Assembly (NCBI GenBank): GCA_964490085.1 | Contig: CAZBAO010000003.1 | Location: 1 to 45,808 of the forward strand | Origin: RGIG3009 sp964490085 | Lineage (GTDB): Bacteria; Bacillota; Clostridia; Oscillospirales; Acutalibacteraceae | DNA: 45,808 nucleotides | Direction of reading: 5' to 3' | In this document: one piece after another, positions 24,801-31,936 of the stretch | Layout: every line of letters begins with the position of its first letter | Position numbering within the stretch: position 1 is the first letter of the stretch | Program-made: the position numbers and the translations under genes | Notes under the pieces: generated by a model | Told to the model about the DNA's origin: nothing | Seen by the model: only the letters and a program-made list of their open reading frames with translations | Database searches by the model: none

Positions 24801-25688
24801 ATGGAGCCTAAAAAAAGACGCTTTGGCGACCGTAAAGACGGTTGGCGCTTGCGCCATACGCAATCGTTGTTCGCGGTCATGCCCCATTTGATGAAAACGC
24901 GTGCGGATTCACAGGTGTATTTCGATGAGGAGATCGACATTGGACATCTGGAAAAGTACGCCCGCTCCCTGCGCAAGGAACACGACATGCCCACCTTTTC
25001 GCTGTATCATCTCATCATCGCGGCGGTGGTGCGTATGTTCGTACTGCGCCCGCGGCTGAACCGCTTTATCATGAACGGCAAGGCGTACGCCCGCAATCGG
25101 CTGACCGCGTCCATGACTGCCAAGCACAGCTTGTCCAAGGACGCGGAGGAATCCTGCATCAAACCGCAGTTTGAAAAGACCGATACGGTATTCGACGTCT
25201 ACCGCCGCGTCAGCGAGGCAATGGAAAAGGAAGTCAAGGATATCAAGGATGCCAACACCACCGACGTGGCGGCCAAGATCTTAAACAAGCTGCCGGCGTG
25301 GATGGTGCGCGCGTTCGTCAACTTTATCATCTTCATGGATCACCGCGGCTGGATGAACGATTTTATCAACAAGATCAGCCCGTTCCATACCTCGTTCTAC
25401 ATCACCGACGTCGGCTCGATCGGCATTCAGCCGATCTACCACCACATCTACAATTTCGGTACCACCTCGGTGTTCGTGGCAATGGGCAAAAAGACCATCG
25501 TCCCCGTTGCCCTGCCCGACGGCACCGTCACCACCAAAAAGGTCATTCGGGTCAAGCTCGTGCTGGACGAGCGCATCTGCGACGGCCATTATTACGCGGA
25601 ATCGTTCCGTATGCTCCGCCGCATCTTAAAGCACCCCGAAGTATTGGAGACCCCGCCCACGGAATTTCCCGAGGACGAATGGATCTGA
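24801..25688 (+). CDS. CAT/E2-fold acyltransferase-like protein, likely non-canonical
   Basis: A 295-residue protein resembling the catalytic domain of 2-oxoacid dehydrogenase E2 and chloramphenicol acetyltransferase, without lipoyl or E1/E3-binding domains. Support comes from the N-terminal arrangement (MKTRADSQVYFDEEIDI, then FSLYHLIIAAVVRMFVLRP) and a C-terminal block V-L-D-E-R-I-C-D-G (254-262) that aligns by eye with the E2 active-site motif D-H-R-x-x-D-G. In that alignment the catalytic His is replaced by Glu257. No E1, E3 or lipoylation genes are nearby, so it is unlikely to belong to a dehydrogenase complex. It may have an altered activity or a structural role. It ends in a clear terminator. 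Confidence 0.7.
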   Translation: MEPKKRRFGDRKDGWRLRHTQSLFAVMPHLMKTRADSQVYFDEEIDIGHLEKYARSLRKEHDMPTFSLYHLIIAAVVRMFVLRPRLNRFIMNGKAYARNRLTASMTAKHSLSKDAEESCIKPQFEKTDTVFDVYRRVSEAMEKEVKDIKDANTTDVAAKILNKLPAWMVRAFVNFIIFMDHRGWMNDFINKISPFHTSFYITDVGSIGIQPIYHHIYNFGTTSVFVAMGKKTIVPVALPDGTVTTKKVIRVKLVLDERICDGHYYAESFRMLRRILKHPEVLETPPTEFPEDEWI

Positions 25689-25699
25689 TTTCATACACA

Positions 25700-25735
25700 A
25701 ACGAGCGTGTGTTCAGTGAACACACGCTCGTTTTT
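25700..25735 (+). terminator. terminator after the E2-like gene
   Basis: A perfect 15-bp stem (AACGAGCGTGTGTTC and complement), 3-nt loop, followed by a run of five T. Confidence 0.92.
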
Positions 25736-25855
25736 ACTTCCCGAAGGAGACGCTTCAGCGATCACGCATAGGAAAACTGCCCCGCCCATTTGACATATTC
25801 TTGCATCTGCGCCGCCGTTAAGGAATAACGGGACTCATATCACGTGGTTTTCGTT

Positions 25856-25890
25856 TACAAAAAGCGGGGTGGCAATACGCCACCCCGCCC
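25856..25890 (-). terminator. terminator of the Thr-rich surface protein gene
   Basis: A perfect 10-bp GC-rich stem (25864-25873 with 25879-25888), loop AATAC, followed on the minus strand by a T-tract (25863-25859). Confidence 0.88.
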
Positions 25891-25918
25891 ATCGTTTCAC
25901 CGTGGGAATAACTCGCAA

Positions 25919-27463
25919 TCAGTTATCCTCGGGCTCCCATGTATTGTCCATATCCGTCCGACCGCTGAAAATGTCGATGTCGCTGTCCGATGCCGTTTCG
26001 GGCTTGCTTTCCTCCTCCGGCTCGGCCGTCTCCTCCGGCTTGCGGAACACGAAGAAATACAGCAGCACGCCCGCACCCGCGAGCAGCAGAATACCCGCGA
26101 GCAACAGCACGATCAAACGCCACGACATACCGCCCGCGCCGTTATCGTCCCCCTCACCGAAGCCGATGAGGGTATACGCCTCCAGGGAATTGATCTTCAG
26201 CTCGAACATGCCGTTTTTGACCTCAAGCGTCTGCGGCGTCATCAGCTCGTCGCCGTCCATGACGGTGATCGCAAAGGCGGCGCAGTTCTTCATCGCCGTC
26301 GGGATCGGCAGCTGAACGGTATAGATCACGTCATCCGGTAACGCCGTGATCGCCACTTCCTTGCCGGTGCGGGACAGCATCAGTAAGGACAGATCAAAGG
26401 TCATCACCTGCCGCTGATCCTCGGAATAACCGGAGAACTCGGATACGTCCGCCAGCGCGGCTTGCACCATCGTGGGTGTGATCTCCACCGTTGAGGTGCG
26501 CACACTCAGCATCGGCGTATTGCCGGTGCGGCCGACCAGTGACTCGTAATCCTCCTCGGATACCAGCAAACGCGCCTTGGACAAAAACTCCTGACGCGTC
26601 AAGCCGAAGGCTTCCAGCAAGGCGGTATCGGTGAGCGAGTTCATCGCGACCATACCGTCACTGACCGCGGTGGTGCTGTTACCCTTGACTGTCGCGGTAG
26701 TCGACGCAGTGGACGTGGTGGCGGCAGCCGCCTGCTGCTCGGTCGTGGTGGTCTCCTCCGCGACCGTCGTGGTGGTCTCTTCACTCGCCGTCGTGGTGGT
26801 CTCCTCCGCGACCGTGGTCGTGACAGTCGCCTGCGTAGTCGTAGCGGTATCCTGCCGCGTGATGGTTTTCTTATCGGTGGCCGCGTAGATCAACGAGGTG
26901 CTGCCGTAACCGGTCTGCAGTCCTTGATACGTTGCGTTTTTGCCTGCGCTGACACGATAATCCGACGTGCAAACGCCGTTTTTATCCGTCGTTTTGGTCT
27001 GCGACATACCCTCAAGTGACATCGACACCTGATACCCGATCGCAGGCGTATCATTCGAGTCGGTCGCTTTGACCGTCAGCGTGCCGTTCTCATTGAACGA
27101 CGCTTCCAGCGTAATATTCAAGCTCCCCTCCCGTACGAAAGGGTCGCCCGTGACGACCGCGGAGCTCTGTTTGCCTTCGACCGTGTAGCCGTAGGTGATA
27201 CGCGTATATAAGCCGGCGGGAACCTCGTCCAGAAATACGGTGATGACGTTACCGTCCTCACCGACAACCGTACATTCGCTTCCGCCGATAATGACTTCAT
27301 CCAACACGCCGCCCTCCGGCAGGGTAAACGTGATGCCGAGCGCGGTGCCGTGGACCTGCGTGCGGCTGACCTCCGTCAGAGTCGCTTCCTCGGCACTGAC
27401 ACCCACCGCCGCCGTTCCGATCACAAGCAATACCGCCAGCAGTACCGCCAAACACTTTTTCAC
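25919..27463 (-). CDS. Thr-rich secreted surface protein with C-terminal membrane anchor
   Basis: A 514-residue protein I cannot assign to a named family. It has a signal peptide (about 1-25, KKCLAVLLAVLLVIG, cleavage near VSAEE), two beta-rich domains up to about residue 200 (the second looks like an Ig/carboxypeptidase-regulatory module, NENGTLTVKATDSNDTPAIGY), a Thr/Glu-rich linker of about 60 residues with 8-residue repeats, a second folded domain of about 190 residues, a transmembrane helix near 455-477, and an acidic Glu/Asp tail facing the cytoplasm. The start is a GTG (27463) placed 8 bp after AAGGAGG; the upstream ATG at 27484 lies before that ribosome-binding site. No sorting signal is present. 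It may be a surface sensor or adhesin. Confidence 0.72.
   Translation of the reverse strand: MKKCLAVLLAVLLVIGTAAVGVSAEEATLTEVSRTQVHGTALGITFTLPEGGVLDEVIIGGSECTVVGEDGNVITVFLDEVPAGLYTRITYGYTVEGKQSSAVVTGDPFVREGSLNITLEASFNENGTLTVKATDSNDTPAIGYQVSMSLEGMSQTKTTDKNGVCTSDYRVSAGKNATYQGLQTGYGSTSLIYAATDKKTITRQDTATTTQATVTTTVAEETTTTASEETTTTVAEETTTTEQQAAAATTSTASTTATVKGNSTTAVSDGMVAMNSLTDTALLEAFGLTRQEFLSKARLLVSEEDYESLVGRTGNTPMLSVRTSTVEITPTMVQAALADVSEFSGYSEDQRQVMTFDLSLLMLSRTGKEVAITALPDDVIYTVQLPIPTAMKNCAAFAITVMDGDELMTPQTLEVKNGMFELKINSLEAYTLIGFGEGDDNGAGGMSWRLIVLLLAGILLLAGAGVLLYFFVFRKPEETAEPEEESKPETASDSDIDIFSGRTDMDNTWEPEDN
26743..26814 (-). repeat. three 24-bp tandem repeats in the Thr-rich linker
   Basis: Units at 26743-26766, 26767-26790 and 26791-26814 encode variants of an eight-residue unit, VAEETTTT or ASEETTTT. 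The first and third are nearly identical at DNA level, so the number of copies may vary between strains. Confidence 0.75.
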
Positions 27464-27567
27464 GTACAATTCCTCCTTGCACATAACATGCTGAGTCTAC
27501 CATATCATAAAATCTCTCAAAAGTAAATGTCCCCTCCCCTAAATTAAAAAAAAATTCGCATATCCTC

Positions 27568-27596
27568 TTGTTTTTTTAGAAAAATTCCGCTATACT
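27568..27596 (+). promoter_or_regulatory. promoter of the Crp/Fnr-ABC operon
   Basis: TTGTTT (27568-27573) and TATACT (27591-27596), 17-bp spacer, in an A/T-rich stretch. The expected transcription start is near 27603. Confidence 0.7.
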
Positions 27597-27603
27597 ATGT
27601 ATA

Positions 27604-27625
27604 AAGTGTCCCAAATGGGACACTT
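27604..27625. promoter_or_regulatory. perfect palindromic operator at the transcription start
   Basis: AAGTGTCCC (27604-27612), 4-nt spacer AAAT, GGGACACTT (27617-27625). It begins about 8 bp after the -10 box, so a bound protein would block initiation or early elongation. The Crp/Fnr regulator encoded 26 bp downstream is the obvious candidate ligand. Confidence 0.75.
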
Positions 27626-27651
27626 AGTGTGCAAGGAAGGAGAGGGCTTCG

Positions 27652-28290
27652 ATGGAATCAGCGCGTGCGCTGTCCGCGTTTTTTTTGTTTGACGGTGTCG
27701 GTGACGATGCGTTACACGGCATCGCCGCGCGATTGGAGCCGACGGTCACCTACCGCCGCGGACAGGTCGTGTACAACACGCACACCTTTCGCCGCGCGAT
27801 CGGGCTGATCGTTCGCGGGTCGGTCATCGTCCGTTCGTCGGGCGAGGCGGCGCACAGCGTGGTCATCAACCGTCTGCACGCAGGCGAGATCTTCGGTGTC
27901 GCCGCGCTGTTTGACAGCGAAAGCGACGATTACGTGACCGAGATCACCGCCGACGGGGACACCGCGGTACAGTTCATTCCGCAGGAGCTGATGTCACAGC
28001 TGCTGACGGAGTTTCCCGCTATCGGGAAACAATATATCCGGTTTCTGTCCGGCCGTATTCGGTTTCTCAACCGCAAGCTGTCGGCGCTCACGATCGGCAA
28101 CACCGAGAACCGCTTGTATCACTATCTACTCGCCCATCAGGACGAGCAAGGCATCATCCGTCTGCCCGACACGATGACAGAGCTGGCGAACACCCTTAAC
28201 ATGGGGCGGTCAAGCCTGTACCGTGCACTGGACACGCTGGTGCGTGAAGGCATCCTCGTAAAAGAGGATAAAACCTACCGTATATCTTAA
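27652..28290 (+). CDS. Crp/Fnr-family transcriptional regulator
   Basis: A 212-residue regulator. The N-terminal cyclic-nucleotide-binding-like barrel (about 10-125: YRRGQVVYN, LHAGEIFGVAALF) is followed by a long dimer helix and a C-terminal winged helix-turn-helix with MTELANTLNMGRSSLYRALDTL (about 175-196). There is no Cys cluster, so it is not an oxygen-sensing Fnr with an iron-sulfur centre; the ligand is unknown. It overlaps no other gene but is only 17 bp before the ABC substrate-binding gene, and a perfect palindrome sits on its promoter, suggesting self-repression and control of the transporter. Confidence 0.9.
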   Translation: MESARALSAFFLFDGVGDDALHGIAARLEPTVTYRRGQVVYNTHTFRRAIGLIVRGSVIVRSSGEAAHSVVINRLHAGEIFGVAALFDSESDDYVTEITADGDTAVQFIPQELMSQLLTEFPAIGKQYIRFLSGRIRFLNRKLSALTIGNTENRLYHYLLAHQDEQGIIRLPDTMTELANTLNMGRSSLYRALDTLVREGILVKEDKTYRIS

Positions 28291-28307
28291 GAAAGAAGGA
28301 AGCAACC

Positions 28308-29282
28308 ATGAAAAAAGTATTGTCACTCACACTCGCCGTCCTGCTGATCGTCGCGACGGCGGCGGGCTGTAGCACCGAGCCCGCAGTCAAAACGACCGTC
28401 AACATCGGCGCGATCCAAGGGCCGACCGGTATCGGTATGGTACATCTGATGGAGGCGGATACAGCCGGAACGGCGGCGAACGAGTACGAATTCACCGTGT
28501 CCTCGGTACCGTCGGACATCGGCAATCTGCTGGCATCGGGCAGCTTGGATATCGCGGCAGTCCCCACCAATCTGGCGGCGGCACTGTATCAGAAGACCGA
28601 AGGCAAGGTACAGCTGCTCGCGGTCAACACGCTGGGCGTGCTGTATATGCTGGATAACGGCAACGGCATCGACTCGATCGACGACCTCAAGGGCAAGACC
28701 ATCTACTCCACCGGTGAGGGTGCCAACCCCGAATACATCCTGCGGTATGTGCTGGAGAAAAACGGCATTGATCCCGACGAGGACGTGACGATCGAATTCT
28801 TAGCGGAAAACACCGAGCTGGTCGCCAAGATGGTAAGCGGCGATATCACGCTCGCGATGGTTCCCGAACCGAACGTATCCTCCATCACCGCGCAGAACCA
28901 AGACGTCAAGGTTGCCCTGTCGATGAACGACGCATGGGAAGCGGTCGCCGACGAAAACAGCAAGCTGATGATGGGCTGTGTCGCGGTGCGCAAGGATTTC
29001 CTTGACAACAACAAGGAAGCCGTAGACGCCTTCCTCGCCGAGTACAAGACCTCCATCGAAAGCACTTCCGATGTCGAGGCCACCGCCACGCTGTGCGAGA
29101 CCTACGGCATCATTCCGAAAGCCGCCATCGCCAAAAAAGCGATCCCGAACTGCCGGCTGACCTTCGTGTCCGGTGCGGATATGAAAGCACAGATCGCCGG
29201 CTATTATCAGGTATTGTTCGACGCTAACCCGACCGCCGTCGGCGGCAAGCTGCCGGATGACGCGTTCTATTATGTCGGGTAA
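28308..29282 (+). CDS. ABC transporter substrate-binding lipoprotein (NMT1/SsuA-like)
   Basis: A 324-residue lipoprotein: signal peptide with lipobox AAGC, Cys21. The mature part is a two-lobed NMT1/SsuA/ThiY-type binding protein: VNIGAIQGPTGIGMVHLM at the first strand, SSVPSDIGNLLASGSLDIAAVPTN as the classical 'gs.di..l..G.iDia.vp.' segment (given here as its core GSLDIAAVPTN), and KTIYSTGEGANPEYILRYVL. AAGGAAG precedes the ATG. It is the first transporter gene after the Crp/Fnr regulator. Homologs import nitrate, sulfonates, thiamin precursors or other small molecules; the substrate cannot be told from sequence. Confidence 0.88.
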   Translation: MKKVLSLTLAVLLIVATAAGCSTEPAVKTTVNIGAIQGPTGIGMVHLMEADTAGTAANEYEFTVSSVPSDIGNLLASGSLDIAAVPTNLAAALYQKTEGKVQLLAVNTLGVLYMLDNGNGIDSIDDLKGKTIYSTGEGANPEYILRYVLEKNGIDPDEDVTIEFLAENTELVAKMVSGDITLAMVPEPNVSSITAQNQDVKVALSMNDAWEAVADENSKLMMGCVAVRKDFLDNNKEAVDAFLAEYKTSIESTSDVEATATLCETYGIIPKAAIAKKAIPNCRLTFVSGADMKAQIAGYYQVLFDANPTAVGGKLPDDAFYYVG

Positions 29283-30027
29283 AGTAAAGACCGTCGCACG
29301 CGGTGTCGCGGTTGCGGTATTCTGGATCGGGATATGGTGGCTGATCGCCGCACTGGTACGGCAGGAGCTGCTCATCCCCACCCCGCTCGCCGTTGTCAAA
29401 ACGCTGCTGACGCTGCTGCCGACCGCGTTGTTCTGGGAATCCGTCGGAATGTCGCTTGCCCGCATCGTGCTGGGCTTTCTGGCGGCGCTGCTGTGCGGGA
29501 CGGCACTCGCGGTGCTTACCACCCGTTTTTCGCTCGTCCGCGCAGTATTCTCTCCGCTTCTGCACATCATCCGCGCGGCACCGGTCGCGTCGTTTATCAT
29601 CCTCACCCTGGTGTGGATCGACTACGATATCATTCCCGCGTTCATCGCGTTTTTGATGGTACTGCCCATCGTATGGGTGAACGTGGAGGAGGGCATCCGT
29701 CGCACCGATAAGGGACTGTTGGAAATGGCGGCGGTATACGCCGTTCCTCGGCACCGCGTGCTGACACGGCTGTATCTGCCTTCCGTTAAACCGTATTTTA
29801 CGACCGCGTGTGTAAACGGTCTGGGCTTTGCGTGGAAATCGGGGGTTGCGGCAGAGGTCATCTGCCGCCCCGATCTCGCGATCGGTAACCGCTTGCAGCT
29901 TGCCAAGATCACGTTGGAAACGCCCGAGGTGTTCGCGTGGACCGCGGTGGTGATCGTGCTGAGCCTTGTGCTGGAAAAGGCCCTGCTGCGTCTGACTCGA
30001 AAGGAGGCCGCTCATGGTAACGCTTGA
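29272..30027 (+). CDS. ABC transporter permease (SsuC/TauC-like)
   Basis: A 251-residue inner-membrane permease with about six helices. The family coupling segment is visible as EMAAVYAVPRHRVLTRLYLP. The start ATG at 29272 overlaps the end of the binding-protein gene by 11 bp; an in-frame ATG at 29257 is an alternative, and neither has a strong ribosome-binding site, consistent with coupled translation. The stop overlaps the ATPase gene by 14 bp. It forms the channel of the importer. Confidence 0.88.
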   Translation: MSGKVKTVARGVAVAVFWIGIWWLIAALVRQELLIPTPLAVVKTLLTLLPTALFWESVGMSLARIVLGFLAALLCGTALAVLTTRFSLVRAVFSPLLHIIRAAPVASFIILTLVWIDYDIIPAFIAFLMVLPIVWVNVEEGIRRTDKGLLEMAAVYAVPRHRVLTRLYLPSVKPYFTTACVNGLGFAWKSGVAAEVICRPDLAIGNRLQLAKITLETPEVFAWTAVVIVLSLVLEKALLRLTRKEAAHGNA

Positions 30028-30577
30028 CCGTGTTTCCTTCGCGTACGGCGACACCCCCGTCGTCACGGATTTTTCGCTGACGCTGCCGCAAAGCGGTGCG
30101 GTCTGCCTGTTCGGCGCATCGGGATGCGGCAAAACAACGCTGTTGCGTCTGATCGCGGGTCTGGAAACCCCTGACGCGGGTAGTATACGGCGCGACGTAT
30201 CGCGCATCGCCGTGGTGTTTCAGGAAAACCGCTTGGTGCCGTGGCTGACGGTACGGCAAAACCTTGAGCTGGTACTCGACAAGCCCGATCCCGCGCTTGT
30301 GGACGATTGTCTGAGCGCGGTATCGCTCAGCGACGCCGCCGAGAAGCTGCCCAACGCGCTCAGCGGCGGGATGCAGCGGCGGGCGGCGCTCGCTCGCGCA
30401 CTCGCGTTCGGCGGTGACCTGCTCCTCTTGGACGAGCCGTTTAACGGCTTGGACGAGACACTGAAGGTCAAGATCGCCGCCGTAGTGCGCAAACGGTTTG
30501 CGCACTGCCCCATCGTGCTGGTCACCCATTCGCTCGACGAGGCAAAGCTGTTTGATGCGACGGTGATCACACTTTAA
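30014..30577 (+). CDS. ABC transporter ATP-binding protein (SsuB/TauB-like), short
   Basis: A 187-residue ATPase, shorter than the usual ~230-260 residues because it ends soon after the H-loop. All core motifs are present: Walker A GASGCGKTT (about 35-43), Q-loop VVFQENRLVPWLTV, signature LSGGMQRR (about 116-123), Walker B LLLLDEPFNGLD, and the switch His in LVTHSLDEA. GGAGG lies before the ATG inside the permease gene. It completes a three-gene importer with the preceding two genes. A terminator follows. Confidence 0.92.
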   Translation: MVTLDRVSFAYGDTPVVTDFSLTLPQSGAVCLFGASGCGKTTLLRLIAGLETPDAGSIRRDVSRIAVVFQENRLVPWLTVRQNLELVLDKPDPALVDDCLSAVSLSDAAEKLPNALSGGMQRRAALARALAFGGDLLLLDEPFNGLDETLKVKIAAVVRKRFAHCPIVLVTHSLDEAKLFDATVITL

Positions 30578-30584
30578 AAATGCT

Positions 30585-30618
30585 TCCGCCCTGCTGTTGA
30601 CAGCGGGGCGGAGTTTTT
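30585..30618 (+). terminator. terminator of the ABC operon, containing a promoter element
   Basis: A 12-bp stem (30585-30596 with 30601-30612, one G-T pair), loop TTGA, then TTTTT at 30614-30618. The loop and 3' arm carry the -35 box of the next promoter. Confidence 0.85.
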
Positions 30619-30625
30619 GTATACT
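30597..30625 (+). promoter_or_regulatory. promoter of the DUF4364/two-component genes
   Basis: A consensus TTGACA (30597-30602), 17-bp spacer and TATACT (30620-30625). The element is nested in the terminator of the upstream operon. The start codon is 36 bp downstream. Confidence 0.82.
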
Positions 30626-30661
30626 GAAATATATTGAGTTTATAAAAGGGGGGCGCGTCGT

Positions 30662-31249
30662 ATGGATCGCGATGCCTTTGGCGCGGGTGTGGAGCCCGGC
30701 GGGTTGCATTCCCGACATGAAATCAAAATTCTGATCTGTTATATTCTGATCGCGGCGGGCGTGCCGATGCCCCGAAACGACATTTTAGACATCATCTGCG
30801 GAAACGGCATGGCAAACTTTTTCGATACCAGTGCCGCCATCGACGAGCTGGTGAAGCTCGGCAACCTATGCGAGCACGAGGACGACACCCTGTCCGTCAC
30901 GGATACCGGCTCGCACGCGGCGGAAACGCTTGCCGATCTGCTGCCCTACACCATTCGCGAGCGGTCGGCGGGAGCGGCACTGCAGCTGCTCGCCCGCCGT
31001 CGAAACGAGCGGGAAAACCGCGCAGACATTCAAAAGACCGCCGCAGGCTACGCCGTGACCTGTACGGTCGGCGGCGGCGAATCCGCCATGCTCTCGTTCA
31101 CCCTGTCGGTCGCAGACGACCGTCAGGCAGAGCTCGTTCGGGAGCGGTTTTTACACGATCCGCTGTTGCTGTATCAAAGCGTGATCGCCGTACTGACCGG
31201 CGGTGCCCGTTTCGAAGCAAACGAGCGGATCGTGATCGACTTAAAATAG
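30662..31249 (+). CDS. DUF4364 family protein
   Basis: A 195-residue cytoplasmic protein of the DUF4364 family, common in Clostridia. The N-terminal part (EIKILICYILIAAGVPMPRND) and the following helix-turn-helix-like segment (about 35-85) suggest a winged-helix DNA-binding domain. The C-terminal half is beta-rich. GGGGGG is placed about 10 bp before the ATG. It is directly followed by an OmpR-type response regulator (12 bp), so it may be transcribed with the two-component genes. The function is unknown. Confidence 0.85.
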   Translation: MDRDAFGAGVEPGGLHSRHEIKILICYILIAAGVPMPRNDILDIICGNGMANFFDTSAAIDELVKLGNLCEHEDDTLSVTDTGSHAAETLADLLPYTIRERSAGAALQLLARRRNERENRADIQKTAAGYAVTCTVGGGESAMLSFTLSVADDRQAELVRERFLHDPLLLYQSVIAVLTGGARFEANERIVIDLK

Positions 31250-31261
31250 GATGTGAACGAT

Positions 31262-31936
31262 ATGAAAAATCCCACCGTCCTGATCGTTGACGACGAGATG
31301 CGTATGCGCCGTGTCATCGCCGATTATCTGCATATCAAGGGCTATGAAACGCTGGAGGCGGGCGACGGTGTCGAGGCGCTGGAGTTATTTTACAGTGAGT
31401 ATCCCGATTTAGTGATACTGGACGTGATGATGCCCAAGAAGGACGGCTGGCAGGTATGCCGCGAGATCCGCGCGACGCATCAGACGCCCATCATCATGCT
31501 CACCGCCCGCAGTGAGGAGGCGGACGAGCTACTGGGGTTTGAGCTGGGCGCGGACGAATACGTGGCAAAGCCGTTTAGCTTAAAAATCCTGTCCGCCCGC
31601 ATCGAGGCGGTATTGCGCCGCGGCGGCGAGTCGCAAGCAACGCCCGCCGACGCCCCCCGCCTGCGTATCGACAAGCTGGCGCGTGAGGTGTACGTGGATA
31701 ATACGTTGGTCCAGCTCACCTATACGGAATTTGAGCTGTTGGAATATCTCGTGACCAACAAGGGCGTCGCGCTGTCGCGTGACAGTATTCTCAACAACGT
31801 ATGGCAATACGATTACGACGGCGACGCCCGCGCCGTGGACACGCATATCAAAAAGCTCAGAAGCAAGCTCGGCGAGTCCGGCGATATGATCAAGACGGTG
31901 CGCGGCATCGGCTATAAATTTGAGGGAGACGTATGA
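31262..31936 (+). CDS. OmpR/PhoB-family response regulator
   Basis: A 224-residue regulator: receiver domain (about 1-120) with acidic pocket Asp10-Asp11, phospho-acceptor Asp54 in VILDVMMP, Thr in MLTARSE and Lys in YVAKPF; then a winged-helix output domain (about 130-224) with RAVDTHIKKLRSKLG. A GTG three codons upstream (31253) is possible but sits too close to the weak AGG. The end overlaps the kinase gene by 4 bp (ATGA), the usual arrangement for a cognate pair. Confidence 0.94.
   Translation: MKNPTVLIVDDEMRMRRVIADYLHIKGYETLEAGDGVEALELFYSEYPDLVILDVMMPKKDGWQVCREIRATHQTPIIMLTARSEEADELLGFELGADEYVAKPFSLKILSARIEAVLRRGGESQATPADAPRLRIDKLAREVYVDNTLVQLTYTEFELLEYLVTNKGVALSRDSILNNVWQYDYDGDARAVDTHIKKLRSKLGESGDMIKTVRGIGYKFEGDV

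Noticed and set aside
25762..25839. A 25-codon frame (minus) ending SLTAAQMQEYVKWAGQFSYA
   Set aside because: It reads like the tail of a real protein but begins right after a stop codon and has no start; it could be a gene remnant but cannot be supported.
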